From positions 310,001 to 374,000 of the forward strand of contig NZ_LT907980.1 of NCBI RefSeq assembly GCF_900215155.1: a stretch of DNA of 64,000 bases, in the 5' to 3' direction. A program made the translations under genes and the position numbers. The DNA comes from Marinobacter sp. LV10R510-11A (GTDB lineage: Bacteria; Pseudomonadota; Gammaproteobacteria; Pseudomonadales; Oleiphilaceae). Under the pieces are notes generated by a model, which saw only the letters and a program-made list of their open reading frames with translations, did no database searches and was not told the DNA's origin. Of this stretch, positions 54,660 to 62,027 are shown one piece after another (the first letter of the stretch is position 1; each line of letters opens with the position of its first letter).

Positions 54660-55457
54660 GTGCGAATTTGGGCAGTAGCCAATCAGAAAGGTGGTGTGGG
54701 TAAAACCACCTCAGTGGTCGCTTTGGGCGGCTTGCTGGCGGAGCGTGGAAAACGTGTTCTGGTGGTTGATCTCGACCCCCATGGCTCTCTCACCAGCTGG
54801 TTCGGGTACGACCCAGATACTCTCGCACACAGTGTTTTTGACCTTTTCCAGGACCAGGGCAAGGTGCCCGAGGGTTTGCCCGCTCAGCTTATTACTGAAA
54901 CCAGTTGCCCGGGGTTGTCTTTGCTGCCAGCGAGCACGGCCTTGGCTACGCTGGAGCGTCGTATGGTTGGCGTGGAGGGCATGGGGCTGATCGTTTCCCG
55001 GGCGCTTACCCAGTTGTGGGACGATTTCGACTATGTAATCCTCGACAACACGCCGTCGCTAGGGGTGTTGATGGTTAACGCACTGGCGGCTGCGCAGCAT
55101 TTGGTTATTCCGGTACAAACTGAGTTCCTCGCCATCAAAGGCCTTGAGCGTATGTTGCATACTCTGCAGATGATCATGCGTTCTCAGAAGAATCAACTGC
55201 CTTATACCATCGTGCCCACGATGTTCGACCGGCGCACTCAGGCCTCGGTAAAGAGCCTGAACTCGCTGCGTAAAACCTACCAAGACACCCTGTGGAAGTC
55301 TGCCGTGCCCGTGGATACAAAATTCCGCGACGCCAGCCAGGCGGGGGTTATTCCGTCGAAACTGGATGCGCAAACCCACGGTGTTCGGGCGTACCGGCAT
55401 CTGCTGGACGAATTGCTGGCACGGACAGGTGCGGTGGAGGAGCGCCAGAATGGCTGA
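54660..55457 (+). CDS. parC: ParC-type ParA-like ATPase for polar chemotaxis arrays
   Basis: 265 residues from the GTG at 54660 (GGAG eight bases upstream); an upstream ATG at 54627 gives an unlikely extension. Walker A ANQKGGVGKTTSV, then LVVDLDPHGSLTSWFGYDP, and a MinD/ParA-type fold. It is not a chromosome-partition ParA by context: flanked by motD and a CheW-domain gene as in Vibrio and Pseudomonas, where ParC places chemotaxis arrays at the pole with ParP. Confidence 0.87.
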   Translation: MRIWAVANQKGGVGKTTSVVALGGLLAERGKRVLVVDLDPHGSLTSWFGYDPDTLAHSVFDLFQDQGKVPEGLPAQLITETSCPGLSLLPASTALATLERRMVGVEGMGLIVSRALTQLWDDFDYVILDNTPSLGVLMVNALAAAQHLVIPVQTEFLAIKGLERMLHTLQMIMRSQKNQLPYTIVPTMFDRRTQASVKSLNSLRKTYQDTLWKSAVPVDTKFRDASQAGVIPSKLDAQTHGVRAYRHLLDELLARTGAVEERQNG

Positions 55458-56214
55458 CGAAAAATTGACAATGCTGGCAGATCCCACCAACGCCATAGCC
55501 TGCTATCTGGATGAATTGCTGCATACCGCAACCGATACGGCTTTGAGTGAAGATATTCGAGAGCCGGAGCCGGCTCTCGAAATAAAGCCAGAACCAAGGC
55601 CGGCGCCAGTGCGCAAGCCTGTGGCTCGGCCCAGGCCAAAACCTGCGCCTCGGGTGGAAGCACCGCCTCAACCCTTGCGAGCCCAAGAGGCAATGGCTTC
55701 CGCGCCAGCACCAGCAATAGAACTGGCGCCGGAAACACCCGCATTACGCCCAGAGTGGTCAGAACGGCCGTTCGAATGTTTGATTTTTACCGTAGCCGGC
55801 CTGCAGCTAGCGGTTCCTCTCGTGTTACTCGGTGCTATTCACCGAATAGAAGGGGACATTCGGCCCATTCCCGGTAGCCCTCGCTGGTACATGGGCATAC
55901 GCTCGAATTCTCATCAAAATCTGAGAGTTGTGGATACCGCAGAATGGATTATGGCGGGTAGAGTGCCTGCCGGTGCGCGGGACAACTACCGGTTTGTTAT
56001 TCGCTTGGATAACAGTGAATGGGGGTTGGCATGCGACGATGTAGCTCAGTCGTTCACCTTAAGCCCGGGGGATGTGCGCTGGCGCACGGCCCGCAGCAAG
56101 CGGCCTTGGCTGGCGGGAACCGTCATTGAGCAGATGTGTGCTCTGGTGGATGTACGCACCATGGCGGACTTACTGGTGCGCGCCGAACGGGAGCACCATC
56201 TTGACCTAAGCTGA
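55450..56214 (+). CDS. parP: ParP-like protein with C-terminal CheW-like domain
   Basis: 254 residues from the ATG at 55450, overlapping parC by eight bases. An N-terminal tail, a long Pro/Ala/Arg/Glu-rich linker (about residues 35-105), and a CheW-like array-integration domain (FECLIFTVAGLQLAVPLVLLGAIHRIEG, then GIRSNSHQNLRVVDTAEWI). In Vibrio ParP joins CheA arrays and ParC. Here it may also stand in as a CheW paralogue. Confidence 0.82.
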   Translation: MADEKLTMLADPTNAIACYLDELLHTATDTALSEDIREPEPALEIKPEPRPAPVRKPVARPRPKPAPRVEAPPQPLRAQEAMASAPAPAIELAPETPALRPEWSERPFECLIFTVAGLQLAVPLVLLGAIHRIEGDIRPIPGSPRWYMGIRSNSHQNLRVVDTAEWIMAGRVPAGARDNYRFVIRLDNSEWGLACDDVAQSFTLSPGDVRWRTARSKRPWLAGTVIEQMCALVDVRTMADLLVRAEREHHLDLS

Positions 56215-56237
56215 CCGGCACACCCGGTTACGCAATG

Positions 56238-56262
56238 AAACCGTGCTGTACTGGCACGGTTT
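56238..56262 (+). terminator. Stem-loop between parP and cheW
   Basis: AAACCGTGC and GCACGGTTT with a seven-base loop. The run after it is only mildly T-rich (GTGCCCTTAATT), so strength as a terminator is unclear; it could reduce read-through into cheW. Confidence 0.5.
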
Positions 56263-56348
56263 GTGCCCTTAATTATAGTATTGGGCACTGACGATGTTTT
56301 TTTGACGATCAGGTTGCCCGCCGGGCAGCCGAATAGGAGATACAGGCT

Positions 56349-56837
56349 ATGGCATCCCCGAGCGGACAGCAAAATCAGGCCCAGGACGATCAGGTTCTGC
56401 AGTATGTGACGTTCCGGCTGGATAACGAGACCTACGGTTTGAACGTTATGCAGATTCAGGAAGTACTGAGATACACCGAAATTGCGCCTGTGCCAGGCGC
56501 TCCGGATTACGTGCTCGGTATTATCAACCTGCGGGGCAATGTGGTTACGGTTATCGACACTCGTCGCCGTTTTGGGTTGGCGGATGCAGATATTACAGAC
56601 GCCACACGGATTGTAGTGATGGAATCTGCCGATCAGGTAATGGGTATTCTGGTGGATTCCGTGGCTGAGGTCGTGTACCTGAAAGCCAGTGAAATTGAGA
56701 CTGCACCGAATGTGGGTAACGAGGAAAGTGCCAAGTTTATCCAAGGTGTATGTAATAAGGATGGTGAACTGATCATATTGGTCGAGTTCGACAAAATGCT
56801 GACAGACCACGAATGGGCTGAAATCGCAGGGCTGTAA
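56349..56837 (+). CDS. cheW: CheW, chemotaxis coupling protein
   Basis: 162 residues. One CheW domain: QYVTFRLDNETYGLNVMQIQEVLRY, then GIINLRGNVVTVIDTRRRFG and a C-terminal ILVEFDKMLTDHEW. Links receptors to CheA. AATAGGAG precedes the ATG. 134 bases after parP with a hairpin between. Confidence 0.95.
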   Translation: MASPSGQQNQAQDDQVLQYVTFRLDNETYGLNVMQIQEVLRYTEIAPVPGAPDYVLGIINLRGNVVTVIDTRRRFGLADADITDATRIVVMESADQVMGILVDSVAEVVYLKASEIETAPNVGNEESAKFIQGVCNKDGELIILVEFDKMLTDHEWAEIAGL

Positions 56838-56862
56838 ACCGGAGCCATACCGGTCAAGCCTG

Positions 56863-56906
56863 ATGATGGACGCCTCCCGTGGCTAATAACCGGAGACGTC
56901 CATCAT
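56863..56906 (+). promoter_or_regulatory. Hairpin covering the start site of the DUF2802 gene
   Basis: ATGATGGACG (56863-56872) pairs with CGTCCATCAT (56897-56906); after one mismatch, CTCC pairs with GGAG. The right arm contains the Shine-Dalgarno GGAG (56892-56895) and two bases of the start codon, so the folded mRNA would hide both. Confidence 0.6.
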
Positions 56907-57297
56907 GTTTACTGAAATTCCTTCCTATATTCCCTGGGCGTTGACCGCAGCAGCGATTTCGCTGGTTTTTGCTCAAGGCGTTATGCTCGGGCGTCAGAAC
57001 AAGCAACTCAAAAACATGCTCAAAGAGCGTTGTGACACTCTTGGCCGCGAGCTGCATGCCACGGCCAGCGGCAGTATGGGTGTAGGTCAGCGCCTTGTGG
57101 TTTGCGAGCGGCAGCTGCACGAACTGCGCACAACCATTGATGAGATGCGCCAGAATGATCCTCTGCGTATATCCTACGATGAAGCTTCACGGCTTGTTGA
57201 TCTTGGTGCAGATATAGACGACCTTATGAACACGTGCGGAATATCCCGTCCCGAGGCCGAGCTGGTATCAGCACTGAGAAAACGTAAGGCGGCCTGA
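56905..57297 (+). CDS. DUF2802 family protein
   Basis: 130 residues. One N-terminal membrane helix (WALTAAAISLVFAQGVMLG, about 11-29), a coiled-coil region (about 33-95), and a C-terminal helix-turn-helix-like segment YDEASRLVDLGADIDDLMNTCGISRPEAELVSAL. DUF2802 genes sit beside chemotaxis and flagellar genes in Pseudomonas-like bacteria. The function is unknown. Its start lies in a hairpin. Confidence 0.72.
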   Translation: MFTEIPSYIPWALTAAAISLVFAQGVMLGRQNKQLKNMLKERCDTLGRELHATASGSMGVGQRLVVCERQLHELRTTIDEMRQNDPLRISYDEASRLVDLGADIDDLMNTCGISRPEAELVSALRKRKAA

Positions 57298-57314
57298 ATT
57301 GGCTTGACTACTTT

Positions 57315-57626
57315 TCAGGTGTCATCAGAATGACTGCCGGCGTCTTCGGGCGTTCGGCCGCGAATGTGAAACGCAAACGCAAGAATTTCAGCAATAACCC
57401 GGTATAGATTTTCCGGTATTTCCTCATTCAGGGATAAACGCGCGAGAATGCCCGCCAGCTCTGCGTTTTCATATAGAGGCACATTGTGCTCTCTGGCGAT
57501 CCTGATAATCTCATCTGCCAGTTCGTAAGTGCCCGTGGCCGTTATGGTTGGTGCCTTTTCGCCGTCGTATTTAAGTGCAACGGCAGCGCTGGAACTTGAA
57601 GAGAAACCTTCATTTTGTTCTTTCAT
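57315..57626 (-). CDS. Stand-alone FlhB C-terminal-domain protein
   Basis: 103 residues from the ATG at 57626. It matches the cytoplasmic region of FlhB just after its NPTH cleavage site: AVALKYDGEKAPTITATG, then ADEIIRIAREHNVPLYENAELAGILARL and LYRVIAEILAFAFHI. There is no membrane part and no NPTH motif. Overlaps the upstream FliK-like gene by four bases (ATGA). It probably acts with that protein in export switching, as such FlhB2 genes are paired elsewhere. Confidence 0.82.
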   Translation of the reverse strand: MKEQNEGFSSSSSAAVALKYDGEKAPTITATGTYELADEIIRIAREHNVPLYENAELAGILARLSLNEEIPENLYRVIAEILAFAFHIRGRTPEDAGSHSDDT

Positions 57627-58981
57627 GCTCGAGTATCCACCAGTCTGTGTTCCAGCTTCGTTGCCGGGTACGAAGGGCTGCCACGGCGGCATTCAAGATC
57701 GGTAACTTCCAGCCCCAGTTCTATAAGGCTGCGCCTTAGAAGCGGTAATTCTTCGTTAACCTGCTTCAGCGTGTCCTGTTTTTCTGCCCACACCCGTGCA
57801 CTTACCTCCTGTTGACGCAGGGCGATCTCAAAATTTAGTGCTCCGGCCAATTCCAGATCAATGGAAAGATTCAGGCGCCATTCGCTGATGGCAGCGCGTT
57901 TGCCGTCGCGGCCCTTAGATGCAGAGTCTTCTTTGTGTTGTTCTAAGCGCAATTGCGCCACTCTAGGCTCGTTTTGGGGCGTCACCCAGGGCAAGTCCAT
58001 GAGCATGGTGGATGCGGGTGCAGGTGCTTCACCCCCGGCCCTTGCAGTCAGTATCTGGCTGTGGAGTTGGTTAACGGTAATTCGGTTCAGCATGCCGGCC
58101 AACATTCGCAGTGTCTGGCCCACAGAGGTGGGATCGGCGCTGCTACTAGGCGGCGGTGATGCCAGTGCTTGTGGGAACTGCAGCGGTGCCAGAGCCAGCC
58201 CGGGGCTTGCCAGTGGCGTGAGGCGGTTAAACGCCATTGCCGCGTCGCCAGGTTGCTCAGCCAACAAGCTGGTTATCATGCGGCCAATGGCAAGCTTAAG
58301 ATCAGGTAAGGCGGAGGACGGTGTTTGGGCCAGGCGGGATTCTGCGAACAGACCGCTCTCGGCTACCCACTGCCGGATTTGCTGCACGGTGTTGTTCTGG
58401 GTACCGGCACCGGGGGCCAAGGCACTACTGGTGGGCAGTCTCGCAAGCAGTGATTCTAAAGCTTGTCGTGCTGCCTCGGGCAACGGCTGCGGGCTTCGGC
58501 TTGCGGGTAGCTGGCCGGGAGTCAGTTCGGGGATAACGCCTTGGTTCAGTGCCGTCATCAGCTTTGCTAGGCCGCTGTCCAAGCTTTGCTGCCAGGGCAT
58601 GCGCTGGGCTAATGCCCGAGTGATGGCGGCTTCTGGTGTGGCAGCCAGCTTGCCCATCAGTTGCAGTTCATTGCCCGCCCGCATGACTTTCACCCAATCC
58701 CCCCGCGTCAGCTCTGTGGCGCCAATGGCTGCGTTTACCTGAAGCGACTTGCCTCGTACATCCAGCAAAACCTCGGCGTTTGCGCTGCCCTGGCGGTTGA
58801 TGACTTCTGCTACTCGGGCCAGTATGGTCTCTCGATTAGCGAGCTGAACCTGATCCAGCTGCTGCCGGGCAGACAAGGCCGCCGTTTCTCGGGCAGGCTG
58901 CGTGGCCTCATGAGTCTGTGTCGGCTTGGAGGTAGCCGGTGCCGGTGGGGTAGAAGACTGTTGGCCGCTGGGTAGTTTCAT
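57623..58981 (-). CDS. Second FliK-like hook-length control protein
   Basis: 452 residues from the ATG at 58981; a TTG at 59005 would add eight. An N-terminal Pro/Thr/Ala/Gln-rich part, a middle beta-rich block (EVLLDVRGKSLQVNAAIG), and a C-terminal FliK-type domain (WRLNLSIDLELAGALNFEIALRQQEVSARVWAEKQD, then LRRSLIELGLEVTDLECRRG). Not closely similar to the fliK at 34219. Overlaps the FlhB-domain gene, forming a two-gene operon divergent from ccm. Confidence 0.78.
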   Translation of the reverse strand: MKLPSGQQSSTPPAPATSKPTQTHEATQPARETAALSARQQLDQVQLANRETILARVAEVINRQGSANAEVLLDVRGKSLQVNAAIGATELTRGDWVKVMRAGNELQLMGKLAATPEAAITRALAQRMPWQQSLDSGLAKLMTALNQGVIPELTPGQLPASRSPQPLPEAARQALESLLARLPTSSALAPGAGTQNNTVQQIRQWVAESGLFAESRLAQTPSSALPDLKLAIGRMITSLLAEQPGDAAMAFNRLTPLASPGLALAPLQFPQALASPPPSSSADPTSVGQTLRMLAGMLNRITVNQLHSQILTARAGGEAPAPASTMLMDLPWVTPQNEPRVAQLRLEQHKEDSASKGRDGKRAAISEWRLNLSIDLELAGALNFEIALRQQEVSARVWAEKQDTLKQVNEELPLLRRSLIELGLEVTDLECRRGSPSYPATKLEHRLVDTRA

Positions 58982-59028
58982 CGCTGCTGACTTGATACCA
59001 GACAAGAGTAATCTGTAGACGCTTTCGT

Positions 59029-59034
59029 TATAAT
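59029..59034 (+). promoter_or_regulatory. Probable -10 element of the ccm operon
   Basis: A perfect TATAAT, followed by a predicted start near 59041. No good -35 at 16-18 bases was seen (GAGTAA at 17), so it may need an activator. It lies in the 124-base gap between the divergent FliK-like gene and ccmA. Confidence 0.4.
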
Positions 59035-59105
59035 ACGCCGCGCCGGCAACTATTGTCGTGAATACACCCGATGCTTTTGCGCATCGTCCTGATTACGGGG
59101 CCCTG

Positions 59106-59147
59106 ATGTCCGAGCCGTTACCCTTGATGTCCGAGCCGTTACTACAG
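59106..59147 (+). repeat. 21-base tandem duplication at the ccmA start
   Basis: The first 16 bases of two adjacent 21-base units (59106-59126, 59127-59147) are identical, and each begins with an ATG; the bases before each ATG (CCCTG and CCCTTG) also match closely. It gives two in-frame starts and a MSEPL-x-x-MSEPL N-terminus. Confidence 0.85.
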
Positions 59148-59768
59148 GCTGTTAATCTGCAGTGTGAGCGGGACACGCGGATACTTTTCCGTGAGCTATC
59201 CTTTTCCATACTGCCCGGTACGATAACCCGTGTCGAGGGGCCAAACGGCTCCGGCAAAACCACTCTACTGAGAATGCTGGCGGGCCTGAACGATGCATGG
59301 ACAGGCGAGCTGAAGTGGCGCGGGTCTCCGGTAGTCAATCAGCGGGAGGCGTTTCTCCGGAACATGTTGTATATCGGGCATCGCCCGGGTATCAAATCCC
59401 TGCTTACCCCCACGGAAAATCTCCGGGCCTTGATGGCTGGTCGTCGGCCTGTGTCTGATGCAGTTTTTCGTCAGGCTTTGCAAGGTACGGGCTTAGCGGG
59501 GTATGAAGATGTACCCTGTCGCAATCTGTCTGCGGGGCAGCAACGTAGGGTTGCACTGGCCCGCCTGTTGATTGCTGACGAACCCCTCTGGCTGCTCGAT
59601 GAAGTGTTCACCGCTATTGATGCAGACGGTGTACAAGCGCTCGAGTCGCTATTGCAACAGCGCGCAGCCGAAGGTGGGGCGGTGCTGGTTACAACTCACC
59701 ATGATCTGGCACTGCCGGGCATGCATAAACTAATTCTTGGCGCGGGGGGCGTGTCTGATGAACGCTGA
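59106..59768 (+). CDS. ccmA: CcmA, heme-exporter ATP-binding protein
   Basis: 220 residues if started at the ATG at 59106; an ATG at 59127 and a GTG at 59058 are alternatives, and none has a strong ribosome site. ABC ATPase: Walker A GPNGSGKTT, signature LSAGQQRRVALARLL, Walker B PLWLLDEVFTAID, H-loop TTHHD. With CcmB, CcmC and CcmD it releases heme-loaded CcmE. The N-terminus carries a tandem MSEPL duplication. Overlaps ccmB by 11 bases. Confidence 0.93.
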   Translation: MSEPLPLMSEPLLQAVNLQCERDTRILFRELSFSILPGTITRVEGPNGSGKTTLLRMLAGLNDAWTGELKWRGSPVVNQREAFLRNMLYIGHRPGIKSLLTPTENLRALMAGRRPVSDAVFRQALQGTGLAGYEDVPCRNLSAGQQRRVALARLLIADEPLWLLDEVFTAIDADGVQALESLLQQRAAEGGAVLVTTHHDLALPGMHKLILGAGGVSDER

Positions 59769-60483
59769 AGCTTGCCCGGCCGTTCGGTTTGCCAGTAGCA
59801 GTGTGGGTGCGCTGGCTGCCATGAAAGGCGTTTTTGCGCGTGATATGAAGATAGCATTCCGGCAGCGCCAGGATCTACTTAACCCGCTGCTGTTCTTTAT
59901 TATGGTTGTTACTCTGTTTCCGCTTGGGGTCAGCCCAGAAGTTTCGTTCCTCAGAGAAGCCGGAGCCGGTATTCTCTGGGTAGCGGCGCTGCTTTCTGTA
60001 TTATTGTCGTTGGATCATCTGTTTCGCCATGATTTTGACGACGGCACGTTAGAGCAGCTTGTACTGCAGCCGCAGCCTCTGTTTCTGCTGATATTGGCAA
60101 AAACAATGGCGCATTGGATGCTAACGGGATTGCCCTTGGTGGTGCTTACACCGGTTCTTGGTGTAATGGTGCACCTCGACGGGAACTCTATCGCTGTTTT
60201 GTGTCTAACGCTGCTGATTGGTACGCCGGTTCTGAGCTTGATTGGCGCAATTGGCGCTGCGCTAACCCTTGGGTTGCGATCGGCAGGTGTGCTCTTGTCC
60301 CTGCTGATCATTCCACTGTACATTCCTGTGCTGATTTTCGGCACGGGCACAGTTGCCGCCGCAGCAGATGGCGCGTCTGTAGGAGCCTATCTGGCTCTGA
60401 TGGGGGCTTTTTTGATGCTCTCACTGACACTGGCGCCGTTTGCAGCGGCAGCCGCGTTGAGAGTCAGCTTGTCGAACGGATAA
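59758..60483 (+). CDS. ccmB: CcmB, heme-exporter membrane protein
   Basis: 241 residues from the ATG at 59758, which lies inside the end of ccmA. Six membrane segments; the family N-terminus VFARDMKIAFRQRQDLLNPLLFFIMVVTLFPLG and the DFDDGTLEQLVLQPQPLF block are present. Permease of the CcmAB transporter. Confidence 0.94.
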   Translation: MNAEACPAVRFASSSVGALAAMKGVFARDMKIAFRQRQDLLNPLLFFIMVVTLFPLGVSPEVSFLREAGAGILWVAALLSVLLSLDHLFRHDFDDGTLEQLVLQPQPLFLLILAKTMAHWMLTGLPLVVLTPVLGVMVHLDGNSIAVLCLTLLIGTPVLSLIGAIGAALTLGLRSAGVLLSLLIIPLYIPVLIFGTGTVAAAADGASVGAYLALMGAFLMLSLTLAPFAAAAALRVSLSNG

Positions 60484-60515
60484 AACAAGGTAAACGGTAG
60501 GGCGGTGACCAACTG

Positions 60516-61259
60516 ATGTGGCAAATTTTTCACAAACTGGGTTCTCCCAAGTGGTTTTTCGGGATTTCCACCCGGTTCATGCCTTGGCTACTGGCGGGCG
60601 GCATACTGCTGCTTTTGGCTGGGGCTATCTGGGGCCTTGCGTTTGCACCCAAGGATTACCTTCAGGGCAACAGTTACCGGATCATTTTTATTCACGTTCC
60701 GGCGGCATTTTTGGCCCAGTCTGTGTATATCATGATGGCTTCGGCAGCCATTGTGACACTGGTATGGCGAATGAAACTGGCCGACGTGTTCGTTAAGGCG
60801 GTGGCGCCGGTGGGGCTTGTTCTTACGTTTTTGGCGCTATTTACCGGCGCAGTTTGGGGTAAGCCAACTTGGGGCACTTGGTGGATCTGGGATGCCCGGC
60901 TTACCTCCATGCTGATACTGCTGTTTTTATATGGCGGTGTTATTGCCCTGGATCGAGCCATCAATGACGATAAGTCTGCCGCCCGCGCGGTTGCCGTGCT
61001 GGTGCTGGTAGGGGTAGTGAATATCCCCATTATCAAATACTCCGTGGAATGGTGGAATACACTGCACCAGCCCGCGACGTTCAAACTCACAGAGAAACCG
61101 TCGATGCCGGCGGAAATGTGGGTGCCGCTGCTGCTGTCCGTGTTGGGCCTGTACCTAATTTTTGGCTGGCTCGCCTGCGTTCGCATGCAGACAGAGATTC
61201 TGTCCCGGGAGCAACGTACCCGCTGGGTAAAAGAATTCGTAATGAAAGGAAGGATCTGA
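60516..61259 (+). CDS. ccmC: CcmC, heme delivery protein
   Basis: 247 residues. Six membrane segments and the tryptophan-rich heme-binding WWD motif [20 protein letters not shown], flanked by conserved histidines (FIHVPAAF and [11 protein letters not shown]). Passes heme to CcmE on the periplasmic side. Three bases before ccmD. Confidence 0.95.
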   Translation: MWQIFHKLGSPKWFFGISTRFMPWLLAGGILLLLAGAIWGLAFAPKDYLQGNSYRIIFIHVPAAFLAQSVYIMMASAAIVTLVWRMKLADVFVKAVAPVGLVLTFLALFTGAVWGKPTWGTWWIWDARLTSMLILLFLYGGVIALDRAINDDKSAARAVAVLVLVGVVNIPIIKYSVEWWNTLHQPATFKLTEKPSMPAEMWVPLLLSVLGLYLIFGWLACVRMQTEILSREQRTRWVKEFVMKGRI

Positions 61260-61262
61260 CCC

Positions 61263-61499
61263 ATGGCATTTGATTCCTTTGCTGCCTTTATGGCGATGGA
61301 AGGTCACGGCCCTTATGTCTGGGCCTGCTACGCTGTGTTTTTCGTGCTGATGGGTCTGATGATGATCTGGTCTGTGCGGAGCAGGAAAGCGATTATCGAA
61401 TCCTGCCGTCGTGGTTATGAGTTTCAGGCTGACAAGAGTAAAGTGGCGGCTCCGACACCTTCTGCGTCCTTCGCGCGCGTAAACGTTTCCCAAGACTGA
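61263..61499 (+). CDS. ccmD: CcmD, small heme-exporter membrane protein
   Basis: 78 residues. One membrane helix (YVWACYAVFFVLMGLMMIWSVRS) and a short cytoplasmic tail (RSRKAIIESCRRG), as in CcmD, which links CcmABC and CcmE. Between ccmC and ccmE. Confidence 0.9.
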   Translation: MAFDSFAAFMAMEGHGPYVWACYAVFFVLMGLMMIWSVRSRKAIIESCRRGYEFQADKSKVAAPTPSASFARVNVSQD

Positions 61500-61514
61500 C
61501 TGACAGGTATGTAA

Positions 61515-61988
61515 ATGCATCCGATCCGTAAAAAGCGGCTGACCATTGTTCTGTTTCTTCTGGTAGGGCTGTCTGTCGCGGTAGCTTTGACAACTTATGC
61601 CCTGCGCCAGAACATTAATCTGTTTTACGACCCAACCCAGATTTCTGCCGGGGAGGCGCCGGTTGATGTGCGAATTCGTGCCGGCGGCATGGTGGAAGAA
61701 GGCTCGGTAAAGCGAGATCCCGAAAGCCTGAAAGTGGAGTTTTTGGTCACCGACTATAATGCCTCGGTGCCTGTTGAGTACGTTGGTATCCTGCCGGATC
61801 TGTTTGCCGAAGGGCAGGGCATTGTTGCCATGGGCCGGCTCAACAACGAAGGCCGCTTTGTTGCGGATCAGGTTCTGGCCAAGCACGATGAAAATTATAT
61901 GCCTCCAGAAGTTGCCGGCGCCCTGGAAAAAGCCGCACAAAACAAGAGTGAAGCCGCGCCTGGCAGTACCAAACCGGCAACCTACTAA
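61515..61988 (+). CDS. ccmE: CcmE, periplasmic heme chaperone
   Basis: 157 residues. An N-terminal anchor ([22 protein letters not shown]) and an OB-fold domain with the covalent heme-binding His124 and Tyr128 in [11 protein letters not shown]. Accepts heme from CcmC and gives it to CcmF. The C-terminal tail is short and Ala/Lys/Thr-rich. Confidence 0.95.
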   Translation: MHPIRKKRLTIVLFLLVGLSVAVALTTYALRQNINLFYDPTQISAGEAPVDVRIRAGGMVEEGSVKRDPESLKVEFLVTDYNASVPVEYVGILPDLFAEGQGIVAMGRLNNEGRFVADQVLAKHDENYMPPEVAGALEKAAQNKSEAAPGSTKPATY

Positions 61989-62027
61989 ACACATCACAAT
62001 CAACAGCCTGACTCCTGGAGAGCTTTG

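Noticed and set aside
57861..58742. A 293-codon open frame on the plus strand
   Set aside because: It is antisense to the second FliK-like gene, has skewed Ser/Arg/Ala composition typical of a shadow frame, and no recognisable domain.
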